The notes beneath the pieces were generated by a model. The model saw only the letters and a list, made by a program, of their open reading frames with translations, did no database searches and was not told the origin of the DNA. DNA of 13,431 bases, taken from the NCBI GenBank assembly GCA_937897535.1, contig CALCQB010000167.1, positions 1 through 13,431 on the forward strand, read 5' to 3'. The DNA comes from an uncultured Novosphingobium sp. (GTDB lineage: Bacteria; Pseudomonadota; Alphaproteobacteria; Sphingomonadales; Sphingomonadaceae). The translations under genes were made by a program, and so were the position numbers. The number at the start of each line of letters is the position of its first letter. Within the stretch, counting starts at the first letter, position 1. Positions 6,992 through 13,171 of the stretch are shown here, piece by piece.

Positions 6992-7960
6992 ATGGCATTC
7001 GAACTCCCCCTGACCGAGACCGCGACGCTGCTCCAGCAGAGCGTCCAGCGCTACCTTTCCGATCACCCCAAGCCCACATGGCAGGGCCTCGCCGAGCTTG
7101 GCCTGCTGGCCGTCGGCATTCCGGAGGAGTCCGGCGGGGTCGGCGGCGGCGCGATCGAGCGGGCGACGATCATGGCCGAGCTGGGTCCGGCGCTGGCCGG
7201 GTCGGATTGGCTCGCGCACCATCTCGGCGCAAGTCTGCTGGCGCGGCTCGCCCCCGACCATGGACTGCTCGGCGCACTGGCGAGCGGTGAAGCGCGGATC
7301 GCGCTGGTCCCGGGCGATAGCGGCGAAGTGCCGCTGGTCGCCGGTGCGGCCGAGGCCGACTGGCTGGTCCTGGCGGGCCCCGCGCAAACCTTGTTGGTCA
7401 AGGCCGATGCGCCGGGCCTGTCGCGCCGCCGCCGTGTGATGCTCGATGGCTCGGTCACCGCGGATGTCACGATCGGCACCGACCTGCAGGCCGATACGGT
7501 GCTGGCCGAGGACGCCGATGCGCTTGCGGCCCGCGCCTGGGCGAGCGATGCCCGCCAGGTCGCGCTGTGCTCCGAAGCTGCCGGGTTGATGGCGCGGATG
7601 ATCACCGATACCGCTGCCTATCTCCAGCAGCGCAAGCAGTTTGGCGTCGCCATCGCCAGCTTTCAGGTCCTGCGCCACCGGCTCGCCGACATGCAGATGG
7701 CGGCGCTCAAGGCCGAGGGCCTGACCGAGCGGGCGGTGTTGGCCGAAGACAATGCGGGCTGGGCCCACGCGGTCAGCGCCGCCGTGGTCGAGACAATCGA
7801 CGCGGTCCGGCTGGTCGGCGAGGGCGCGGTCCAGCTCCACGGCGGAATGGGCGTGACCGAGGAGCTCAGCCTCGGCGGGCAGTTCAAGCGCGGGTTGGCA
7901 ATTGCCGCGACCCTGGGTTCAAAGAGCCAGCATCTGGCCCGCCACGCTGAATTGGCCTAG
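6992..7960 (+). CDS. Acyl-CoA dehydrogenase family protein, short form
   Basis: Flavoprotein of the acyl-CoA dehydrogenase superfamily, expected to act in alpha,beta-oxidation of acyl-CoA esters in the cytoplasm. The N-terminal helical domain is recognisable (GLAELGLLAVGIPEESGG, residues 32-49). The C-terminal domain has RKQFG at 214-218 and QLHGGMGVTEE at 281-291, both flavin-contacting motifs. At 322 residues it is about 50-60 shorter than usual. The middle domain is reduced: no SEPGSGSD-type motif is seen, and the usual YxGxNEI-like C-terminal motif is absent. This resembles the small subunit of two-subunit dehydrogenases, so it may need a partner. AAGGTGAG at 6981-6988 precedes the ATG. 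Its stop shares CTAG with the convergent dehydrogenase. Confidence 0.88.
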   Translation: MAFELPLTETATLLQQSVQRYLSDHPKPTWQGLAELGLLAVGIPEESGGVGGGAIERATIMAELGPALAGSDWLAHHLGASLLARLAPDHGLLGALASGEARIALVPGDSGEVPLVAGAAEADWLVLAGPAQTLLVKADAPGLSRRRRVMLDGSVTADVTIGTDLQADTVLAEDADALAARAWASDARQVALCSEAAGLMARMITDTAAYLQQRKQFGVAIASFQVLRHRLADMQMAALKAEGLTERAVLAEDNAGWAHAVSAAVVETIDAVRLVGEGAVQLHGGMGVTEELSLGGQFKRGLAIAATLGSKSQHLARHAELA

Positions 7961-9081
7961 CCCAGCACGGCCCGCGCGATCAGATCGCGCTGGATTTCGT
8001 TCGATCCGGCATAGATCGTCGCCGCGCGGCCATTGAGGTATCGCGGCAGTGCGGTCGCCAGCAGGTCAGGGCTCTGCCCGTCAGCCTCGGCCCACCCGGC
8101 CAGGCCGGCAATCTCGCAAGCCAGCACATCGATCCGCTGCGCCGCTTCGGTCCCCTGGACTTTCAGCACCGAGGCATAGAGCGCCGCCTTGGTCGGTTCT
8201 GCCCCGATCGATTTGAGCTCCAGCGCTTCGAGCGCCTCAAGCGTCACCGCTTCGCGCCGTAGCCGCTCCTGCAATACCGGATCGTCACCCGCTTCACCCT
8301 CCAGCCTCGCCAACGCGCCAAACAGCGAAGGGGCATAGCGCCCACCGCGCTCGAAGGTCAGCAGGTACTTGGCGACCGACCAGCCGTCGTTCTCCTCGCC
8401 CAGCCGGTTGGCGACCGGCACCCGGACGTTGTCGAAGAACACCTGGTTGAGCTCGTGCTCGCCGGCCAGCGAAATGATCGGATCGACCTTCAGCCCTGGC
8501 GTGGCCATGTCGATCAGCACAAAGCTGATCCCGGCCTGCGGCTTGCCTTCGGACGAGGTGCGAACCAGCGCGAACATCCAGTTGGCGAAGTGCGCGTGCG
8601 TGGTCCAGATCTTCGATCCGTTGAGGACGTAATGATCTCCGTCCCGCTCGGCCTTCAATTTGAGCGAGGCGAGGTCCGAGCCCGAACCCGGCTCCGAAAA
8701 GCCCTGGCACCAGTAATGCTCGCCCGACAGGATCCGCGGCAGGAAGTAGGCCTTCTGTTCGTCCGAGCCATAATGCATCAGCACCGGCGCGACCATCTTG
8801 AGCCCCTGCGGCAACAGGCTTGGCGCCCCGGCCCGCGCGCATTCGGCGGAGAAGATGTACTTCTGCATCGCCGTCCAGCCGGTTCCGCCGTATTCGACCG
8901 GCCAGTCGATCGCCCCCCAACCGCGCGCGGTCAGGATCTGCTGCCACGGCACCGAATGATCGGGATGCGAGAACACCGAAGTCGCCCGCCGCCCGGCCCG
9001 GGCCAGCTCCGGGGTCAGGTTCTCGGCGAGGAACGCGCGCACTTCGGCGCGGAAAGCGGACAGGTCATCGGGTTCGGTCAT
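7957..9081 (-). CDS. Acyl-CoA dehydrogenase, full-length form
   Basis: FAD-dependent acyl-CoA dehydrogenase of 374 residues, expected to introduce the 2,3 double bond in acyl-CoA and pass electrons to ETF. All three domains are present. The N-terminal helical domain has WGAIDWPVEYGGTGW (55-69). The middle beta domain has QGFSEPGSGSDLASL (126-140) and NGSKIWTTHAH (154-164). The C-terminal helical domain ends YAGSNEIQRDLIARAVLG (357-374). These fit the FadE-like/PimC-like group; the substrate cannot be read from sequence. The ATG overlaps the stop of the ATP-grasp gene (ATGA, 9078-9081), so it is the distal gene of the lysR-ATP-grasp set. It converges with the short dehydrogenase, sharing the stop palindrome at 7957-7960. 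Confidence 0.93.
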   Translation of the reverse strand: MTEPDDLSAFRAEVRAFLAENLTPELARAGRRATSVFSHPDHSVPWQQILTARGWGAIDWPVEYGGTGWTAMQKYIFSAECARAGAPSLLPQGLKMVAPVLMHYGSDEQKAYFLPRILSGEHYWCQGFSEPGSGSDLASLKLKAERDGDHYVLNGSKIWTTHAHFANWMFALVRTSSEGKPQAGISFVLIDMATPGLKVDPIISLAGEHELNQVFFDNVRVPVANRLGEENDGWSVAKYLLTFERGGRYAPSLFGALARLEGEAGDDPVLQERLRREAVTLEALEALELKSIGAEPTKAALYASVLKVQGTEAAQRIDVLACEIAGLAGWAEADGQSPDLLATALPRYLNGRAATIYAGSNEIQRDLIARAVLG

Positions 9082-9992
9082 ATGAGTAGATTGCCTGAAC
9101 TGGCCCGGCTTGCAAACCTGTCGATCGTGGCATCTGCAAACATTTTTCCGAAGTCCGGTCCCTGCTCGGGGTAAAGGTATGGCTCGATCAGCTCCGCTTC
9201 GATCACCGCCAGCTGGCCGCTGTCCATACGGACCATGTCGATCCGGGCGTAGAGCGGGGGTTCATCGAAAGGCAACATCGTCATGACCGCTTCGGCGGCA
9301 GCGCGGTCGGCTGGGGCCGGGTGCAACGCTTCCTCGATTCCGCCGTAGAGTGACTGAATCCGGTATTCGCCGGGCTGCGCCCGCTTGGCGAGGGCGTGGC
9401 TCAACCGTCCGCCAACAAAGATAAAGCTCAGCTCGCCCTCACGCTGGATCGCGGGCAGGAATGGCTGGATCATCGCCGGCTGGTCGATTCGCCAGTCGGC
9501 GGGCGGGGGATTGGCGCGGGTGAAGCTGTCCTGCCCGATCGCGCCAGCGCCGACCCGGCGCTTGACCACCACTCGCTCGCAGCTGAATTGGTCGAAGGCG
9601 GCCCGGACCTCGTCCGGCCCGGCGCATTCAGGCCATAGTGTCGGGATCGAGGGCGCGCCGCGCTGCTCCAGCTCGCGCAGGTAAAGCTTGTCGGCGTTCC
9701 AGCGGATCACCTCGACCGGGTTGCAGACGATCACCCCGGCGGCTTCCAGCGCGGCCAAGCGCATCAGGAATTCATCCTTGGCCTCGGTGTAGTCCCATGG
9801 GGTACCGAGGTAAGCGAGGTCGAAAGCAGTCAATTCCGCCAGCGGCGCGCGCCAGTCGATCGCGGTCAGTTCGGCCCGGCCCGCCAGCCCGGTCTCGAGC
9901 GCCGCGAACAGCAGGTCATGCTCGAAGGCATCCGGGCGGCGGCTGGGCGAACCGGGCAGGGTCGTGGGGCAGGCAAGGAAGGCGATTCTCAC
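9078..9992 (-). CDS. ATP-grasp domain protein (glutathione synthetase / RimK-like)
   Basis: Predicted ATP-dependent carboxylate-amine or carboxylate-thiol ligase of 304 residues. An N-terminal Rossmann-like lobe (ending near DLAYLGTPWDYTEAKDEF) is followed by the ATP-grasp fold. NPVEVIRWNADKLYL lies at about 91-105, and the ATP-contacting VVVKRRVGAGAIG starts near residue 141. The metal-binding strand pair ARIDMVRMDSGQLAVIEAELIEPYLYP is at about 250-277; the ELIEP ending is typical of a broad uncharacterised ATP-grasp group. The substrate is unknown. The start is placed at GTG 9992, which overlaps the lysR stop as GTGA. An upstream ATG at 10097 would add 35 residues lying wholly inside lysR with no conserved content, so I reject it. 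It overlaps the acyl-CoA dehydrogenase start by 4 nt. Confidence 0.85.
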   Translation of the reverse strand: MRIAFLACPTTLPGSPSRRPDAFEHDLLFAALETGLAGRAELTAIDWRAPLAELTAFDLAYLGTPWDYTEAKDEFLMRLAALEAAGVIVCNPVEVIRWNADKLYLRELEQRGAPSIPTLWPECAGPDEVRAAFDQFSCERVVVKRRVGAGAIGQDSFTRANPPPADWRIDQPAMIQPFLPAIQREGELSFIFVGGRLSHALAKRAQPGEYRIQSLYGGIEEALHPAPADRAAAEAVMTMLPFDEPPLYARIDMVRMDSGQLAVIEAELIEPYLYPEQGPDFGKMFADATIDRFASRASSGNLLI

Positions 9993-10918
9993 GGACGTGT
10001 CTCCATCGGGGATATGGCTTCGGGCGGGCAGAGCCGTTCCTGCAGCGCGCTGCGCAACCATTGCCGGGCCGGGCCGGGTGGGCAGTCGCGCCGCCACAGT
10101 GCGGCGAAGGTGTAGTCTGTGCCGGGGTCCTCGGGCACGGCCAGCGGGACCAGCCGCCCGGTGGCAAGGTCGTCGGCGACGGTGGTGCGCGGCATGTTGC
10201 CCCAGCCGATCCCCTCAAGCAGCAGCGCGTGCTTGGCGCCGAGGTCAGCCAGACGCCAGGTCCGCGCGGCGGTGACCGAGAAATCACGGCCCTCGGTCAG
10301 CGGCGAGCGGTCGCTCAGCACCAGTTGCAAGTGCTGGCGGGCAGTGCCGGGCGGGATCGGGTCCATCCGGGCGAGCGGGTGGCCGGGCGCGGCAACCGGG
10401 AGCAGCTGGACCGCGCCGATCACGCTGCGCTCCAACTCGGGGAACGCGTTCATCACCGGCCCGCCCACACCGAGGTCGGCCCGCCCGTCGAGCAGCATCG
10501 CCGCGACCCCGCCGAGCGCCTCGACATGGAGCCGCAGGCCAACCGTGGGGAAGGCCATCGTGAAATCCTTGAGCAGCGCGGCGAGCACGGCGGGCGGGTA
10601 CATCACGTCGATCACCAGGCCGAGTTCGGCCTCGAGCCCCTGGTGGTGATCGCGCGCCTTGGCCAGCAGTGCATCCATATCGCCGGCTACTGCGCGCGCA
10701 GCGGGGAGCAGCGCGCGACCGGCAGGGGTCAGTTCGGGCCTGCGTGAACCCTCGCGCGCGAACAGCCGCATGGCGAGCAGCGCCTCAAGCTGGGCAATGC
10801 CATAGGAAATCGCCGAAATCGCCCGGCCAAGGCGCTTGGCCGCGCCGCCAAAGCTGCCTTCGTCGACCACGGCGAGGAAGATCCGGAGCTGGTCGATACT
10901 GGGCTGGCCAAGTTGCAT
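9989..10918 (-). CDS. LysR-family transcriptional regulator
   Basis: LysR-type regulator of 309 residues. The winged helix-turn-helix is at about residues 7-65 (IDQLRIFLAVVDEGSFGGAAKRLGRAISAISYGIAQLEALL), followed by the linker helix. The periplasmic-binding-protein-like effector domain runs from about 95 to 295, with LGLVIDVMYPPAVLAALLKDF at its start. It is divergent from pirin-doxX across 113 bp, the classic arrangement for a LysR regulator and its target. It also heads a minus-strand set with the ATP-grasp and acyl-CoA dehydrogenase genes through a GTGA overlap. AGGA (10928-10931) is a plausible ribosome binding site and lies inside a palindrome, which suggests autoregulation. The effector is unknown. 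Confidence 0.93.
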   Translation of the reverse strand: MQLGQPSIDQLRIFLAVVDEGSFGGAAKRLGRAISAISYGIAQLEALLAMRLFAREGSRRPELTPAGRALLPAARAVAGDMDALLAKARDHHQGLEAELGLVIDVMYPPAVLAALLKDFTMAFPTVGLRLHVEALGGVAAMLLDGRADLGVGGPVMNAFPELERSVIGAVQLLPVAAPGHPLARMDPIPPGTARQHLQLVLSDRSPLTEGRDFSVTAARTWRLADLGAKHALLLEGIGWGNMPRTTVADDLATGRLVPLAVPEDPGTDYTFAALWRRDCPPGPARQWLRSALQERLCPPEAISPMETRP

Positions 10919-11031
10919 GTTCGGATATCCTGAACATTTGAAGCGATTTTATCGCAGTTACCTGTAGCTGCGGCAAGCCCTATCTGGCGTTCAACAGCCA
11001 CGGCTTCCTTGCCTGGCTCCGGAGAAACCCG
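10919..11031. promoter_or_regulatory. Divergent lysR-pirin regulatory region with two palindromes
   Basis: The 113-bp gap carries two inverted repeats. One is TTCGGATATCCTGAA at 10920-10934, an imperfect palindrome around a perfect GGATATCC that overlaps the lysR ribosome binding site. The other is GCGAT-TTT-ATCGC at 10943-10955, a perfect 5-bp repeat with a 3-nt spacer. Both suit operator sites for the LysR protein acting on itself and on pirin. No strong -35/-10 pair is evident. GGAGAA at 11021-11026 is the pirin ribosome binding site, 5 nt before the ATG. Confidence 0.55.
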
Positions 11032-11730
11032 ATGATCGAACTTCGCCCCTTTGCCACGCTCGGTGCGGCCAACCATGGCTGGCTCGACGCGCGCCATCAC
11101 TTTTCCTTCGCCAGCTACTACGAGCCGGAGCGGACCCAATGGGGTGCCTTGCGGGTCTGGAACGACGATGCGATCGCCGCGCAGACCGGCTTTCCGCCGC
11201 ATCCGCACCAGGACATGGAAATCGTCACTTATGTCCGGCAAGGCGCGATCAGCCACAAGGACAGCCTTGGCAACCAGGGCCGGACCGAAGCCGGCGACGT
11301 CCAGGTGATGAGCGCCGGGACCGGGATCACGCACGCCGAATACAATCTGGAAGACGAGGAAACCCGGCTGTTCCAGATCTGGATCCTGCCCGACGAGCGC
11401 GGCCACGCGCCGAGCTGGGGCGCACGGCCGTTCCCGAAGGATGACCGCAGCGGCAAATTCGTGACGCTGGCCTCGGGCTTTGCCGATGACAGCGATGCCT
11501 TGCGGATCCATGCCCAGGCGCGAGTTGCCGGGGCGCTGGTCCGGGCCGGGGAAACGATCCGCTATGAGACGACACCCGAGCGCCACCTCTACCTCGTCCC
11601 CGCGACCGGCCGGGTCCGGATCGGCGACATCGAAGCCAATGCCCGCGACGGCGTGGCGATCACCGATGTTACTGCATTTGAAATTACCGCGCTCGAAGAC
11701 AGCGAACTGGTGCTGGTCGACGCGGCTTGA
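11032..11730 (+). CDS. Pirin family protein (YhhW-like, bicupin)
   Basis: Pirin-family metalloprotein of 232 residues, made of two cupin domains. The N-terminal cupin has the four expected metal ligands: His57 and His59 in PPHPHQDMEIVTY, and His101 and Glu103 in GTGITHAEYN. It also has FSFASYYEPERTQWGALRVWNDD. E. coli YhhW and human pirin show quercetin 2,3-dioxygenase activity in vitro, but the natural role is often redox sensing or is unknown. The C-terminal cupin lacks an obvious metal site, as usual. The start is supported by GGAGAA 5 nt upstream. It is followed after 26 nt by a DoxX-family gene and is divergent from lysR, a combination that suggests an induced stress or aromatic-compound response. 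Confidence 0.95.
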   Translation: MIELRPFATLGAANHGWLDARHHFSFASYYEPERTQWGALRVWNDDAIAAQTGFPPHPHQDMEIVTYVRQGAISHKDSLGNQGRTEAGDVQVMSAGTGITHAEYNLEDEETRLFQIWILPDERGHAPSWGARPFPKDDRSGKFVTLASGFADDSDALRIHAQARVAGALVRAGETIRYETTPERHLYLVPATGRVRIGDIEANARDGVAITDVTAFEITALEDSELVLVDAA

Positions 11731-11756
11731 ACCCTACCGAACGAAAGGAAATTCCC

Positions 11757-12170
11757 ATGACCGCGATTACTGCCAATCCCGCTGCCGCCAATCCCGCTGC
11801 GGCCGATACCCTGGCCCTTGCTGGCCGCGTGCTGATCGCCGCGATCTTCGTGCTGAGCGGTTTTGCCAAGCTGGCCGATCCGGCCGGAACCGCTGCCTAT
11901 GTCGCCTCGGCCGGGCTGCCTGTGCCGTTGCTTGCTGCCTGGGGCGCAGGTCTCCTCGAGACGATTGGCGGGATCGCCTTGATCGTCGGCTTCCGCCCGC
12001 GTCTGTTCGCGCTGGCCCTGGCCGGGTTCAGCCTCATCGCCGCGGTGGCGTTCCACGCGGCGTTAGGGGACCAGAACCAGTTCATTCACTTCTTCAAGAA
12101 CGTCGCGATCGCTGGTGGCCTGCTCCAGGTCGCCGCTTTCGGTCCGGGCCGCTTCGCCCTGTCGCGCTGA
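11757..12170 (+). CDS. DoxX family membrane protein
   Basis: Small inner-membrane protein of the DoxX/DoxD family, 137 residues with four predicted spans: about 22-36, 52-71 (LLAAWGAGLLETIGGIALIV), 77-97 and 107-124. The family signature RVLIAAIFVLSGFAKLADPAG is at about 24-44. Family members have been linked to quinone or thiol redox chemistry at the membrane; the exact activity here is unknown. The start is ATG 11757, with AAGGAA at 11745-11750 six nt upstream. An in-frame TTG at 11727 overlaps the pirin stop and has no such site. It is the second gene of pirin-doxX. Its first residues contain a duplicated NPAAA from a 15-bp tandem repeat. Confidence 0.92.
   Translation: MTAITANPAAANPAAADTLALAGRVLIAAIFVLSGFAKLADPAGTAAYVASAGLPVPLLAAWGAGLLETIGGIALIVGFRPRLFALALAGFSLIAAVAFHAALGDQNQFIHFFKNVAIAGGLLQVAAFGPGRFALSR
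11772..11801 (+). repeat. 15-bp tandem duplication in the doxX N-terminus
   Basis: GCCAATCCCGCTGCC (11772-11786) is followed directly by GCCAATCCCGCTGCG (11787-11801), identical in 14 of 15 bases. It encodes a repeated ANPAA in the soluble N-terminal tail ahead of the first membrane span, so it is in frame and probably harmless. It may vary in copy number between strains. Confidence 0.85.
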
Positions 12171-12195
12171 TCGGTTCAACCCGGCCCCCCGCGGC

Positions 12196-12223
12196 GCGCC
12201 GGTCTCTAGCCAGAGACCGGCGC
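12196..12223. terminator. Two-way hairpin between doxX and the hemerythrin gene
   Basis: GCGCCGGTCTCT (12196-12207) and AGAGACCGGCGC (12212-12223) are perfect inverted repeats, giving a 12-bp stem with the 4-nt loop AGCC. It lies in the 62-bp gap between two convergent genes, 25 nt after the doxX stop and 9 nt from the hemerythrin stop. No T-run follows on either strand, so it is not a textbook intrinsic terminator, but its position and stability suit transcript-end formation or protection for both genes. Confidence 0.75.
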
Positions 12224-12232
12224 ACTTGCGCG

Positions 12233-12847
12233 TCAGGCCAGCGGCGCGATCGAGATCTTCTTCTCCAGCTTGGCCGCGGCCTTCTCGGCCTTCTTGCGCA
12301 GCTTGAACACTGCCTTCATGTGGCGCTGGTCGGCCCCGCTCAGGTGCTTCTCGCTCTCGACGAACTGCTCCTGCTCCTCCTCGCGGATATGGTGGAGGTA
12401 TTTCTCCTTCATCGCCTCGAACCGGACTTTCCACGCGGCGGTGGCCTGATCGCGGGCGACCAGATCGGCGATCATCTCGTCGAGCTCGTGATGCTCGGCG
12501 ACTGCGTGGCGGGCGAATTCGGTAGTCTCGGGGTTGCGCAGCACGGTCGACCAAAGCGCCTGCTCCTCGGCGGCGGCATGGCCCTTGATCTCGTGGCAGA
12601 ATTCGCTGAACAGCTTGGCCCGCTCGGGCGAGGCCCCCTCGGTCTGGCTGAGCATCGCCAGCAGGCCGCGGTGGCGGTCATGGTCTTCGACCAGCCGACC
12701 GAAGATCGCCGGATCGCCGCGAAATGGTGTGACCGGGGTCGAGCCGATCGGCGCGGCTACCTTGGGCGCAACCGCCTTGGCCTTGGCGAGCGCGGCCTTT
12801 TTCGAAGCCGATTCGTCGTTCTTGCTGCGCTTGTCGGCCTTGGCCAT
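12233..12847 (-). CDS. Hemerythrin (HHE) domain protein with Lys/Ala-rich ends
   Basis: A 204-residue protein with a central hemerythrin-type four-helix bundle expected to hold a di-iron centre. Candidate ligands are His56 in VEDHDRHRG, His90 and Glu94 in EIKGHAAAEEQALW, His119/His120 in AEHHELDEM, and His153 with Glu157 in LHHIREEEQ. Proteins of this kind sense or bind oxygen, nitric oxide or iron. Residues 1-33 are rich in Lys and Ala (for example SASKKAALAKAKAVAPK), and the C-terminus is again basic (KLRKKAEKAAAKLEKK), an odd frame for the domain that could bind nucleic acid or a membrane surface. ATG 12847 is preferred over an upstream start at 12892 because a GGGGA lies 7 nt before it and the added residues look non-coding. 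Confidence 0.9.
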   Translation of the reverse strand: MAKADKRSKNDESASKKAALAKAKAVAPKVAAPIGSTPVTPFRGDPAIFGRLVEDHDRHRGLLAMLSQTEGASPERAKLFSEFCHEIKGHAAAEEQALWSTVLRNPETTEFARHAVAEHHELDEMIADLVARDQATAAWKVRFEAMKEKYLHHIREEEQEQFVESEKHLSGADQRHMKAVFKLRKKAEKAAAKLEKKISIAPLA

Positions 12848-12922
12848 GATGCAATCCCCGCTCAACTGGCCGAACCTGTTCGGCGCTGGCAAGGGAAACG
12901 CGCGGGGCTGGGGCCGGTTCCT

Positions 12923-13171
12923 TCAGCGCGGGAGTTCGCTCGCCCCCATCAGCATCTCGTCAACCGCGCGGGCGGCCTGGCGGCCTTCGCGGATCGCCCA
13001 GACCACCAGGCTCTGCCCGCGCCGCATGTCGCCGCAGGCAAAGATCTGCGGGTCGCTGGTGCGGTAGTCGGTGACATTGGCAGCGACATTGCCGCGCCCG
13101 TCGAGCTCCACACCCGACTGGTCGATCATGCCCTGCTTGAGTGGGCCGGTGAAACCCATGGCGAGGAGGGT
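12923..13171 (-). CDS. gltD: Glutamate synthase small subunit GltD, C-terminal fragment
   Basis: The small subunit of NADPH-dependent glutamate synthase passes electrons from NADPH through FAD to the large subunit. Only the last ~82 residues are present. They include LLAMGFTGP, then GVELDGRGNVAANVTDYRTSDPQIFACGDMRRGQSLVVWAIREGRQAARAVDE (given here as the family's second dinucleotide-binding region), ending at LPR and TGA. Full-length GltD is about 470-480 residues, so some 390 N-terminal residues are missing. The frame is broken near 13171, where the upstream sequence switches abruptly to an unrelated TonB-dependent receptor. I infer an assembly join rather than a biological truncation. The gene ends 75 nt before the hemerythrin start; that gap holds only the hemerythrin ribosome binding site. 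Confidence 0.9.
   Translation of the reverse strand, partial: TLLAMGFTGPLKQGMIDQSGVELDGRGNVAANVTDYRTSDPQIFACGDMRRGQSLVVWAIREGRQAARAVDEMLMGASELPR

Noticed and set aside
9993..10097. Extended N-terminus of the ATP-grasp protein from an upstream start at 10097
   Set aside because: The extra 35 residues lie inside lysR in another frame and have no conserved content. GTG 9992 overlaps the lysR stop as GTGA and is followed at once by a typical Rossmann beta strand (RIAFLACP).
12848..12892. Longer hemerythrin protein starting at 12892
   Set aside because: The added 15 residues have no supporting ribosome binding site, whereas the ATG at 12847 has a GGGGA at the right distance and begins a typical basic N-terminus.
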